NCBI GenBank assembly: GCA_000151295.1
Contig: GG745329.1
Coordinates: forward strand, 143,326-157,351
Source: Allomyces macrogynus ATCC 38327
Lineage: Eukaryota > Blastocladiomycota > Blastocladiomycetes > Blastocladiales > Blastocladiaceae
Reading direction: 5' to 3'
Length of the DNA stretch: 14,026 nucleotides
Below the pieces are notes generated by a model, which saw nothing but the letters and a program-made list of their open reading frames with translations, was not told the origin of the DNA and searched no databases. Below, in pieces: positions 1 to 8,476 of this stretch (the stretch's first letter is position 1; each line of letters starts with the position of its first letter). The position numbers and the translations under genes are program-made.

Positions 1-149
1 AATATTGAAATCCACATTCGTTCTATCTACGTCCTATCCAAACGCTATACGTACCCCTTAGAAAAGAATACTCCCTAACGATACTTAGATATTCCCTTTT
101 TATAGCCCCACCTCGAAGCTATAATTTTACAGACCGTAGGACCCTTAGA
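1..149. other. AT-rich flank of unlike composition
   Basis: By direct count this stretch has about 60 G/C in 150 bases, against well over 60% in the rest of the window. The change to GC-rich sequence falls near 180-190, inside the last codons of the Pan1-like gene. No coding region is recognisable. On the minus strand a TATAAAAA-like run lies at about 98-106. It could be a 3' UTR or intergenic spacer, a fragment of a mobile element, or an assembly join; nothing visible decides between them. Confidence 0.5.
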
Positions 150-166
150 CTAAATAGGCTTCGAGG
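111..166. repeat. 9-bp perfect inverted repeat
   Basis: CCTCGAAGC at 111-119 is matched by its reverse complement GCTTCGAGG at 158-166, leaving a 38-nt loop. The loop contains the stop codon of the Pan1-like gene (150-152, minus strand). It might be an mRNA 3' hairpin, an end of an inserted element, or chance. Confidence 0.4.
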
Positions 167-3100
167 GAGACTTCCTACTACTGCCGAAGAACAGCGGTAG
201 GCGAACATCGAGCACGGGTGCGAGCGTGGCCGCGACAAATGGCGGCGCGGTCGCGGCAGCGGGCGCTGGAGTCTCCGATGCAAACGGCGAGGCCGAGGGA
301 GCAGCCGGCGCGGGCCTAGCCGACGCGAACGGCGACGCCGTCGCAGCAGCAGGCGCAGGAGTCGCAAACGGCGACGACGCCGACGCGGCCGGTTTGTTCC
401 ACGCGGCAAACGGATCAGCGGCCGGAGCCGGCTTCTCCTCCTTGGCCGGCTCCTCGTCCTTGCGCGCGATCGTGGCAAACGGGTTATCCCACGGCAACGC
501 CGCGTCCTTATCCTTATTCTCACCAGCGGGCTTGACGGCCTCGACCGGCGGGAAGTTGTCCCAGAACGACTTGGCCGGCTTGGCGGCAGACTCAGCCGCA
601 TCGACCTTCGTATCAACGGGCGGGAAGTCGTCCCAGATCGACTTGGGTGCTGCGGCCGGCTTGGCCGGTTCTGGGTCCGCGGTCTTCTTGGCGGTGCCAA
701 ACGCGGCAAACGGGTCCGCGGCGGGCTCTCCACCCTTGGGCAGCGCCGGAACAGCCGGCGCGGGGGACGAGGACCGGAAAAACTCGTCCGACGGTGTCGA
801 CAGCCAGTCGGTCGAGAGCTTGCGCTGCGCGACGAGCGCCTTCCTGGCGTCCGCATCCGCGGGCTTGGTGGGCGGCGACGCCGGCGCGGGCGCGGGGGCG
901 CCGAACAGCTTGGTCGCGAGGTCCTTGACGTTGGTCGACGACGCGGGCTCGGTGGCCGAGGACGACATGAAGAACGGGTTGGCGTCGAGGTCGCGCGACG
1001 TCGCCGCAGGCGCAGGTGCCGCGGGTTCCGGGCCCTTGATCTTGTTGAGCTGCTTCCACAGGTCGTCGCCGGAGCCGTTCGCGGCAGCGGGCTTGGCCGC
1101 CGGAGCCGCGGGCACAGGCTTCGGCGCCTCCTTCTGCACGTACTGTTCCGGCAACTGCACGGGCCGGAGCAGTTCCTCAACGACGGCCAACTTCTCCTCA
1201 AACTGCGTGAGCAGGGCCTTGGCCGCGACAACGTCCGTCATCGCGCCGAGTTTCACGCGCAAGTCGAGCAACGCCGAGTCGAGCCGCTGCTTCTCGGCAT
1301 CAATCCGGCGCATCGCGTCCTGCTGCTCGGGCGAGAGCCCCGCGCCCTGCGCGGCCGACGGCGAGGACGTTGGCGACGCCATGGAACTCGGCGCCGAGAC
1401 GCCGAGTGCGGCCATGCGCTGCGCGAGCATTTCAGCTGCCTTTTGCTTACGCCGCTCGTCCTCGGACATGATCGAGCCCGCGGCTTTCGTGGGCTGCATG
1501 AGCAGCGAAGTCAAGTTGACGGTCGCACCCTGCGGAATCGGCGCGTACTTAAACTTTTTCCGGTCGCGCAGCTTGAATACGTGCAGCTGTACGTCGTTTA
1601 GCTGCTCCTGCACGCCCAAAATCGCCTTGACCAGGTCGGCCGTCTCGCTGCTGGCCGCACCCGCCGGCAGCCGCACTTGCCCGCCGCGCACCTTGTCGAC
1701 GTACTGCGCCTTGAGCGCCTTGAGCACCGCCTGCAGCTGAGCGATCTCGGCATGCAGCCCACGCACGGTGTTGGCGTCTTCGAGGTGCCCCTGCGCGGCG
1801 CGCAGCCGGTGGTGCTGCGAACGCTTGAGAATCAGCAGTTCGCGCGTCTGGTCGATTTGCCGCTGCAAATCCTTGAGTTTGGCGGCGACCGCCGGGTCGG
1901 TGGGCTGCGCGTCCTGCGGCTTGCGGCGGTGCCGCGAGACGTAGCCCGTGGGCTCGTCGTTGTTGGACGACGCGAGCGATCCGCGGGACCCCTTGTGCGC
2001 GTGCCCGCCGCGAACCCACGACGGCGAATTGGCCGCGGCCGTCTTCTCGGCCAAGATCTGCTGCATGAGCCGGTCCTTCATGAACGAGACGGACGTATCG
2101 AGGTCCTTTTGCGAGGATGGGATCAGTTCCTCGGGCAACGTCGTGGGCAAGTCGACATTGTTGAGTTTCTTATAGACGAGGTGCATCGCAATCGCAAACT
2201 CGTCGGCGTTCAATTTGCCGACATTGTGAACATCCGCCAACGACCAAATATGGACCAGGATATTCTGCGGCAGACCGGACGTGACGAAAATGTCGCGGCA
2301 CTGCTCGCCAGTCAGGTACCCGACACCCGCCGTGTCCCAGGCCTTGAAGAGCGTTGCGTACTTGAGTTTCTCCTCGTGCGAGATGAGCCACTGGCCCGAC
2401 GGCGCCTGGCTGGTCGCGGGCAGCGACGCCATGATCCCGGGCACGGTCATCGGCTGGATTGCCGACGCCGGCGGCGGCGTCCCGCCGTTGAGCGCAGCGA
2501 GGTTGCCCATCGACGCGGTGCGCGACACCGGCGCGCTCCCGACGGCCGGCACCGGACTGATCCCGCGCGCCACCCCGGTACGCTGCATCCCGACCATGCC
2601 CGTCGGCTGGATCGGGACCATGCCCGTCGGCTGCGCGTAGGCGCCAAGCGGCGTGGGCGTGCGCGCCGGGATCGGAGTCGCGGCGCGCGCAGCGACCGGC
2701 CCGGGCGGGGCGCCGATCACCGACGCGGCCGAGGGCAGGCCGAGCTGGATGTTGAGCGAGGCGACTTCGTTGGCAACGTGCGGCGGAAGCGTGGCGGGCA
2801 CGGCGTTCGGGTCGGCCATGGCGCGCTTGACGAGCGCCATGGCGAGACAGAATTCGGGGAAGGTCAGGGCGCCGGCCGAGGTCGAGTCGGCCATCGACCT
2901 AGAGGAACGTGGGTGAGCGGGATGCCCTAATCGATGGACAAGGACCAAAACGGCGTACCAGACGCGCGCGAGGACATCGTTGGCGACACCGCTCTTGACG
3001 AGAATGGAGCGCGCGTGCTCGGCTACGGCGAGAGCAGCACGGTCAGTCCCAGAAACGATGCATCGTCCGGTCGGTCGGGTTGACTGGGAGAGTACCAGGC

Positions 3101-3204
3101 ATGCGGCGGCGGTAGTCGCCAACGGTGGTGATGAAGAGGTGCGTGTAGGTGGCAAAGTCGGCCGACGGCACAAACGTCGGCGGAGCCGGCAGCGGGCTCG
3201 TCAT
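150..3204 (-). CDS. Pan1-like actin/endocytosis scaffold, two EH domains
   Basis: Three exons: 3204-3096, 3022-2959, 2898-150 (2922 nt, 973 aa). Introns are 73 nt (3095-3023) and 60 nt (2958-2899). The start is the first ATG in frame, with A at -3. EH1 spans about residues 14-86 and only becomes whole after both joins. EH2 (about 226-320) has the HIWSLAD tryptophan motif and a complete EF-hand loop at 280-291, and ends in LPEELIPSSQKDLD, as in fungal Pan1. Between them lie QPTGM repeats; a coiled coil covers about 393-460, and EDERRKQKAAEMLAQRMAAL (from 537) resembles a Pan1 segment. The tail has NPF, DPF and WDxF motifs and SPFA repeats. Pan1 is known to couple endocytic coats to Arp2/3-driven actin at cortical patches. 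No WH2 or acidic Arp2/3 motif is visible, and the 3' end enters AT-rich DNA, so the C terminus may be truncated. Ede1/Eps15 is the main alternative, but the inter-EH and post-EH2 sequence fits Pan1 better. Confidence 0.88.
226..400 (-). repeat. Degenerate SPFA/PAPAA coding repeat
   Basis: The C-terminal coding region of the Pan1-like gene holds about four degenerate copies of a unit reading SPFAS-x-x-PAPAA, the last one changed to PPFVA. The copies are GC-rich and similar at DNA level, so slippage or recombination is likely here. Each copy carries a xPF tripeptide of the kind read by EH domains or adaptor ears. Confidence 0.55.
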
Positions 3205-4376
3205 CTTGGCGTTTGGTCGAGTCGGTTGTCGGGGAGGTATGCGCGCGTCGGGTCGGATGGTCGCAAGAGCGCAAGCGAGGTTGGGTCGCAGTCGCGGTTG
3301 TGGGCGCGTGTGGCGCGGCGCGGGTAGTCTCAAGTCGTTTCTGGCTCGGTCGTCGTCGACTCCGATGCTGTCGCAGCTGGTCGTGGTCGCGCTCGTCGGC
3401 GTGGTGGGCCAGCGTCGCGGTGGTGGTGGTGCCCGGTGGCGGCGCGGCGGCCAGGCTTCGAGCGCAGCGGCGCGCCGCCGGTGGGGCCCAAGTGCTGAGC
3501 GCGTGAAGGGCGACAGTGCTGGCAGGCCGCCACACCGCACGTCCCTCACCGACCACCGCGCGTCTCTCGCTCTTGCCGACGCAGAGCGCCGTCAGCGTCG
3601 CTGCCGCCGTTGCACCGGCCGCTAGGATAACGCAGTCCACGGCCAAAGCATTCTCGTGCTCAGCCGGGGCCGACGCCAGAAGCGACCAGCCCGCTCCAGC
3701 GCAGTCGATGTGCCTGGCCCGCCTGGCCAACGCCCCAGCAATCAATCACCGATCAAGCCGGCATCAAACTCATTTGCGCCCGTGCGCACAGTTGCACAGC
3801 GGGTGAGCGTAGCGCAGTCCGCGCGCAGCCACGCTGGCACAGTGTCGAGCACAGACACTTCTTCGCGCGCACGATACGCGCGTCATGTTCGCTGGCGCGG
3901 TGCGTCACGCACCGATGAACGATTGTGCTCCTCTTGCGTCTCTCGCAATCAAGACTGCCACACCCACCGTGCGCGGTTGCCGCCAGCCGCGATTCTGCTC
4001 CACACATCAAGTTGTCAGGTAATAACTATTCAGTGTCAACTATTCGTTACAAACCTCGCGCGCTTTCGCGCGTTCACCGCGACGCGATCCTGACCGCTCT
4101 ACACGCAGGATCACCAACGGCGGCCGTTTGCGCCCCCTTGGTCTTGAGCACCTCGACGACATGCCCGCGCGCCACGACCAGGTGCGGCGTGCGGAGCCCA
4201 TTCACGACACTCGTGATACTCGAGCGCGGCCGCGCGCGCCATGCCCACCATCCGCATCCACTGCGGTCTCGCAAGCCATTCAGGGCCGGGCCGAGAACTG
4301 CACGCACCATGCCGCGCACGAATCAACTATCCGTCCCATCCTCCACCTTCTCCACCCTCCCCGACCACCGTCCCGC
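3205..4376. other. Intergenic region, upstream of the Pan1-like gene
   Basis: This 1.17-kb stretch separates two minus-strand genes and must hold the Pan1-like promoter and the J-protein 3' UTR. Several open frames cross it on both strands, but none has family motifs or good starts. It has a CGCGCG...CGCGCG inverted repeat at 4057-4072 around a CTTT loop, and an AACTATTC direct repeat (4024-4031 and 4038-4045, 14-bp period) in a locally AT-rich patch at 4013-4052. A short minus-strand segment near 4147-4245 reads like an orphan exon and is discussed under findings. Confidence 0.5.
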
Positions 4377-5645
4377 TCACCCGCGCCCGCCATCCAACTT
4401 ATCCAACACGTCGACCAGCGCCTTGAGCAGCGTGACCGACCACGGCGGCAGCGTCTCGACGCCCATGGCCGCCTGCACCTCCGTCGGAATCGACAGCACA
4501 TGCCGCAGCAACAACATGGTCAACCGCACCCGACCTGGCACATCCAAGTACCCCAACGCAGCCATGCGCACCTGCACGTCGGCAATCGCGTCCAGCGCGG
4601 GCCGCGCGGCTGAAATCCCCGTATGCGCGGCCAAGAGCAAATCGTGCACCTGGGTCACGAGCTGCTCGAGCGTGTCACGCCCCAAGTGCGGTCGCGCGAG
4701 GTGGACGAGAAGCGCCAGGTGGTCGAGGTTACCGCGCATCAGTTCGTTCCAGAGGTCAGCGACGAGTTCGGCGAGGTGCGTTGGAGAGACGGGAGGTTCG
4801 GGCGTGGCGGAGGAGGAGGAGGAGGTGCGCTGGTGGCGCAGGGAGGCGTCATAGAGCGCGCGCGAGTGCGGTTGCCGTAAAGTCGAGTAGGCGGTGGTCA
4901 GGGTCTGGAAGGCGGCGGTGGCCACGTCAGCATGGTCGTGGTGCTTGTCGGGATGGCAGTCCCGGCTTTTCTGTTGACAGAAACGGTACGTGAGCAACTG
5001 GCATATTCTGAAAGCGAGCACCGCCAATTGAATAGAACGTACTTGCAAATAGGCGCGCCGGATCTCGTCGTGCGACGCCGTCGGCGACACACCGAGCACC
5101 TCGTAGAAATTTGCCGACGCGTGCAAGATCTCGTCGAGAACGGCGCGCGCTCTTGGCGTCGTGCCTCCCCGCGTCGGCGACGCCGGCCCATCGTCAAACG
5201 ACCGCGGGCGGCGCATGGTCGGTGCCGGCCCCTTCGGTGCGGGAGCCGGTACGGGCCGTGTGCGCGGGGAGGTGGCGGGCGATGCGGGCGGCGACGTGGG
5301 CGTCCACATGGACCGCAAAGACGGGGTCGAGTGCGACCGGAACAGCGGCGGGAGCAGGCCGTCGTCCTCTTCGCCCGGAATCAGGCGCGCGGCGCGCGTG
5401 GTTGGTGCCGGAGTTGGTGTTGCCGAGGATGCACTGGAGCCGTTCGAGGTGGCGCCTGCGGCTGGGTCCATGAAGTAGGCCGACTGCGGGCGCGCCGTGT
5501 GGATGCGCGAGGCCGAGCGCAGCGACCGAGGGCGGCGCGGCGGCGGTAATGGTTGCGCGCCGGTTTCGCCGATGACGGTCATGGTGATGGTGGGCGGCGG
5601 GCTCGGGGGGCGCGACGGCGCACGGGCGGTTGCAGTGGTCGGCAT
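4377..5645 (-). CDS. J-domain (DnaJ/Hsp40) co-chaperone with C-terminal helical region
   Basis: Two exons, 5645-5043 and 4970-4377 (1197 nt, 398 aa), with a 72-nt phase-0 intron at 5042-4971 (GTACGT...CAACAG). The join gives EIRRAYLQ-KSRDCHPDKH, restoring the J domain (about 178-243) with HPD at 207-209. J domains stimulate Hsp70 ATPase, and HPD is the essential contact. Residues 1-170 are Ser/Pro/Arg-rich and look disordered. Residues 264-393 are Leu/Ala-rich and look like a packed helical domain I cannot name. There is no Gly/Phe region, zinc finger or membrane segment, so it is a class C-type J protein. The start was chosen for its GCC-ATG context; the frame stays open upstream to about 6155, so a longer N terminus is possible. 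The Hsp70 partner and client are unknown. Confidence 0.8.
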   Translation of the reverse strand: MPTTATARAPSRPPSPPPTITMTVIGETGAQPLPPPRRPRSLRSASRIHTARPQSAYFMDPAAGATSNGSSASSATPTPAPTTRAARLIPGEEDDGLLPPLFRSHSTPSLRSMWTPTSPPASPATSPRTRPVPAPAPKGPAPTMRRPRSFDDGPASPTRGGTTPRARAVLDEILHASANFYEVLGVSPTASHDEIRRAYLQVRSIQLAVLAFRICQLLTYRFCQQKSRDCHPDKHHDHADVATAAFQTLTTAYSTLRQPHSRALYDASLRHQRTSSSSSATPEPPVSPTHLAELVADLWNELMRGNLDHLALLVHLARPHLGRDTLEQLVTQVHDLLLAAHTGISAARPALDAIADVQVRMAALGYLDVPGRVRLTMLLLRHVLSIPTEVQAAMGVETLPPWSVTLLKALVDVLDKLDGGRG

Positions 5646-5744
5646 GGCGAGATCGTTGGTGCTGCCAAGGCGGTCGGGGGTTGCGCGTGGAGCTGCTGGC
5701 GGGGCGCGCGCGCGTCTTGTATGAAGCCGGGAGGTCAGGGCCGG

Positions 5745-5783
5745 GTCGTCGTTGGTGGTCGTCGTTGGTGGTCGTCGTTGGCG
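5745..5783. repeat. Three tandem copies of a 13-bp unit
   Basis: GTCGTCGTTGGTG begins at 5745, 5758 and 5771, giving an exact 13-bp period; the last copy ends in GCG rather than GTG. It lies about 100 bp upstream of the chosen J-protein start. A 13-bp unit shifts frame at each copy, which argues against this being coding sequence. Confidence 0.65.
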
Positions 5784-6052
5784 GCGGCGGCGACGTCGAT
5801 GAAGAGCGAGAGGGGAGTCGCTGGCTGGCGAGGTCGCCGACTCGACAGCCGACAGCCGGCAGGCGGTGGAGTCGGAGCCATCTTCGAATCTCGGGATCCA
5901 AAGGCCAGCGCAGGTCGGGCGGATCCGGGGACCAAGATCGAAGCGTGGCGAGCGAGCGGGCAGGCTCTTGCCGCAAAGCTGTGACGACGGCGTACCGCAA
6001 CGAGGCGCCCGCCACATTGATGCGCCTGAAAAAACGCGCGTGTGGCTCTCGG

Positions 6053-6114
6053 TCTGACGTGGCTCTGACGGGGCTCTGACGTGGTGCGATTTGCACGTGT
6101 CACGGCGCGATTTG
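6053..6114. promoter_or_regulatory. Phased TGACG repeats, E-box and GCGATTTG pair
   Basis: TCTGACGTGG or TCTGACGGGG occurs three times with the TGACG starting at 6055, 6066 and 6077, an 11-bp period. GCGATTTG follows at 6086-6093 and again at 6107-6114, 21 bp apart, and a CACGTG E-box (6094-6099) lies between. The spacings are close to one and two helical turns. TGACG is the half-site of CREB/ATF-type bZIP factors and CACGTG that of bHLH factors; which proteins bind here is unknown. Confidence 0.55.
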
Positions 6115-6195
6115 AGGTGGGGCGGGTGTGGGTCAGCACGAGGGCAGCCGCCCATTGTTCAACGTGCATTACGCGGCCCATCGGCCACCCCCGAA

Positions 6196-6219
6196 TCTTT
6201 CTTTCTCTCTCTCTCCTTC
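6196..6219 (+). promoter_or_regulatory. Pyrimidine tract before the ThrE-like start
   Basis: A run of 24 pure pyrimidines, mostly CT repeats, ends 38 nt before the ATG at 6258. CT-rich blocks just upstream of the start are common near transcription start sites of expressed fungal genes, so the mRNA start is probably close by. Confidence 0.5.
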
Positions 6220-6257
6220 GTCCTCGTCGCCGTTGCTGCAAGCTCGTCAGCGAAGCC

Positions 6258-8476
6258 ATGTCGTTCAGCAGGGGCGCCGCCGTACCCGCCAACGCCGCCG
6301 CCGCCGCGCGCCACGACGGCTGGCCCGACGCTGACGCTGTCGCCGCCGAACCCGGCGACGTGCACGAGCTGCGCGACCTGACGCTGACGCCGCCCGCACG
6401 CGCGTATCGGCAGCCCCAACAACATTACCATGGTCACCACGACACGCTCGCGCCCTCTGCGCCCTCGTCGCGCCCGCCCTCGCCCACAGGCACCGCGCCG
6501 CCACCGTTCGTCTCGCGCGAGCAGTCGCGCCGGTCGAGTCTGGTCCTGGCACCGGCTGCAGCGGGCGATCACCATGTCGCTGCTGGACACACGCCGCCGC
6601 TCTCAGTGCCGGCGTCGCCGTCGATCCGTGCCGTTGGTGCGGCGAATTCACAGCCGCAGGACGTGCCAGCCGCTGCGGCGCTCGCACTCGGCGCGCAGTT
6701 CCCGCCGCGGTACTCGCAGGCCGATTTGGCCATGAAGAACTGGGGCTCGGCCGTCAATGCCGCCAACGCCGCCAACGCTGCGTCCTCGTCGTCGTCTGCA
6801 ACGCCTGCAACGCTCCAGCAGCAGCAGCCGAACCAACACCTCTGGCTGGCGACGCCCCCGGCCCCGGGCAGCCCGCAGACGCCGCCAACGATGCCCGCGG
6901 CGTCCTCACACCTGCTCGCCAACGCCTCGCCGCGGTCCGGGTTCGCCGGCCTGCTGCAACTGCCGGCGACCCCCTTCTTCTCGGCGCTCGAAAACAGCCC
7001 AACGATGGGTTCCCCGCGCATGCCGACCGCAGGTCTGTCGGGTGCTGGCACAGGCGCGCCCGCCATGTTTTCCATGGTCGACTCGCCGTTCTACGTCCCG
7101 CCCGCCCAGTTGCAGCGGTACCTGAGTGCCAAGACCTTCTTGCTCAAGCTCGGCCGCACGCTGTTTTCGTTTGGGATGCCCACGTTCACGCTCGAGTCGA
7201 CACTGTCCGACGCGGCGGCGGCGCTCGATGTGCAGGCGTCGTTTGGCGCGCTGCCGTCGTCGCTGAGCGCATACTTTGAGCACCCGTGGGGGCTGTCGGA
7301 GGCGACCATGGTGCACTTGAGCTTTGGGCTCGACATGGGTACGTTTAGTATCTGGATCGTCTGCCCTCTCATGCGATCCATTTTCGCTCACTCGATTTTC
7401 CAACGTCTGTAGGCCGTCTCTACCTGACCAACCAGCTATGCAAGGACCTGATGGCCGGGCGGCTCACGCTCGAGCAAGCCAGTGCCGAGCTCGACAACAT
7501 CCTGCAAAACGGGTCCATGTGGTCCACTCCCTGGCTGCTCACCGCCTTCGCTCTCGGCAGTTTCGGCGGCGCGCCGCTCGCATTCGGCGGCGGATGGGCC
7601 GACGCGCTCGCGTCCTTCGTGCTCGGCCTGCTTGTCGGCATCGTCAACATGGCCCTCGCGCCCACCAACCTTGCGAACCTGTTCGAGTTCCTCGCTGCAA
7701 TGCTCGTGTCATTCCTGACGCTCGCCGTGCAGCACTGGATCTCGCCGTCCGTCTGCTTTTCCGCGACGACCCTCTCGGGCCTGCTCGTCCCGCTACCCGG
7801 CCTCTGGATCTCGACGTCGTTCCTGGAACTCTCGACCAAACAGATCGTCTCCGGCGCGTGCCGCATGTGGTGGTCGCTGATGATCGCATTCCAGCTGGCG
7901 TTCGGCCTCGCCGTCGGGTACAACGTCTTCTACTTTTTCTTCCCGGCGCTCAAGGCCTCGGGCGGCACGCTCATGCAGTGCGGCGCGCACGCGCTCCCGC
8001 CCGCATGGAACGCGCTGTTCCTCCCGCTGATCGCCGCGTCGCTCAACATTTTGCTCAACGCTCACCGCGCGCAGCACTTGCCGATGGCCGGTGCCGCCGC
8101 GCTGTCCTACACGCTCTTCTACGTCTTGACCGCGCACGCGCACTTGACCCTCGAGGCGACGGCACTGATTATCGCGTTTGTGATTGGCGTTTTGGCGAAC
8201 GCCTGGTCCCGCGTGTTTGGCGGCGGCGCGATTGAGGTCACGTTGACGGGCGTAATTTTGCTGGTTCCCGGAAGCGTCGCCACGCGGGACTCGGTGTACC
8301 TCGTGGACCCGGCCGCGACGGGCGGCGCGTTCCAGAATGCCGGCGCGGGCATCGCGCTGCGGTTTGTGGTGATTGCGTTGAGTATTAGTGTCGGGTTGCT
8401 GGCCGCGCGGATCGTGGATGGCGTGGATTTGGCGCTGAATACGCGCGCGGAGAAGCCGAGGGAGCATCGGCATTGA
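6258..8476 (+). CDS. ThrE/Prm10 (DUF1212) family multi-pass membrane protein
   Basis: Two exons, 6258-7338 and 7413-8476 (2145 nt, 714 aa), joined over a 74-nt intron at 7339-7412 (GTACGT...TGTAG, branch CTCAC). The start has GCC-ATG context and follows a CT tract. Residues 1-289 are Ala/Ser/Pro-rich and look cytosolic and disordered. From 290 the sequence SAKTFLLKLGRTLFSFGMP matches the start of the ThrE/DUF1212 domain. About nine or ten hydrophobic segments follow (roughly 400-700), including the VPGS motif of the second half-domain. The family includes bacterial threonine exporter ThrE and yeast Prm10, a pheromone-regulated membrane protein of unknown function. The substrate cannot be read from sequence; amino-acid or small-organic-acid export is only suggested by the family. 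Confidence 0.85.

Larger units (their letters stand above)
5646..6257. promoter_or_regulatory. Divergent promoter, J-protein gene and ThrE-like gene
   Basis: A 612-bp region separates the chosen starts of two divergently transcribed genes. It contains the 13-bp tandem repeat, the phased TGACG array with an E-box, and the pyrimidine tract listed separately. If the J-protein start is further upstream, part of this region codes instead. Confidence 0.55.

Noticed and set aside
50..150. CCCTAA and CCCTTAG words as telomere repeats
   Set aside because: Only one exact CCCTAA is present and there is no tandem array.
226..1740. 504-aa plus-strand open frame opposite the Pan1-like gene
   Set aside because: It is antisense to a well-supported gene, is Ala/Gly/Ser-rich without motifs, and arises from GC-rich codon bias with few stops.
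1677..2930. 417-aa plus-strand open frame opposite EH2 and the coiled coil
   Set aside because: Its Arg-rich composition is the usual shadow of GC-rich coding DNA, and the opposite strand carries real EH domains.
3023..3745. 240-aa minus-strand frame with a hydrophobic N terminus
   Set aside because: It runs out of frame through Pan1-like exon 1 and intron 1 and becomes Thr/Arg/His-rich; no domain is visible.
3925..4854. 309-aa plus-strand frame
   Set aside because: It overlaps the J-protein exon on the other strand and has only Ser/Thr/Arg-rich sequence.
5860..5910. TTCGAATC resembling a tRNA T-loop
   Set aside because: No pairing acceptor, D or anticodon arms could be found around it on either strand.
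5646..6155. N-terminal extension of the J protein
   Set aside because: The frame is open, but the sequence crosses a 13-bp frameshifting tandem repeat and the phased promoter array, and the GCC-ATG at 5645 is better; kept only as an alternative.
7324..8235. 303-aa plus-strand Arg-rich frame
   Set aside because: It is a +1 shadow of exon 2 of the ThrE-like gene, which has clear membrane segments and family motifs.
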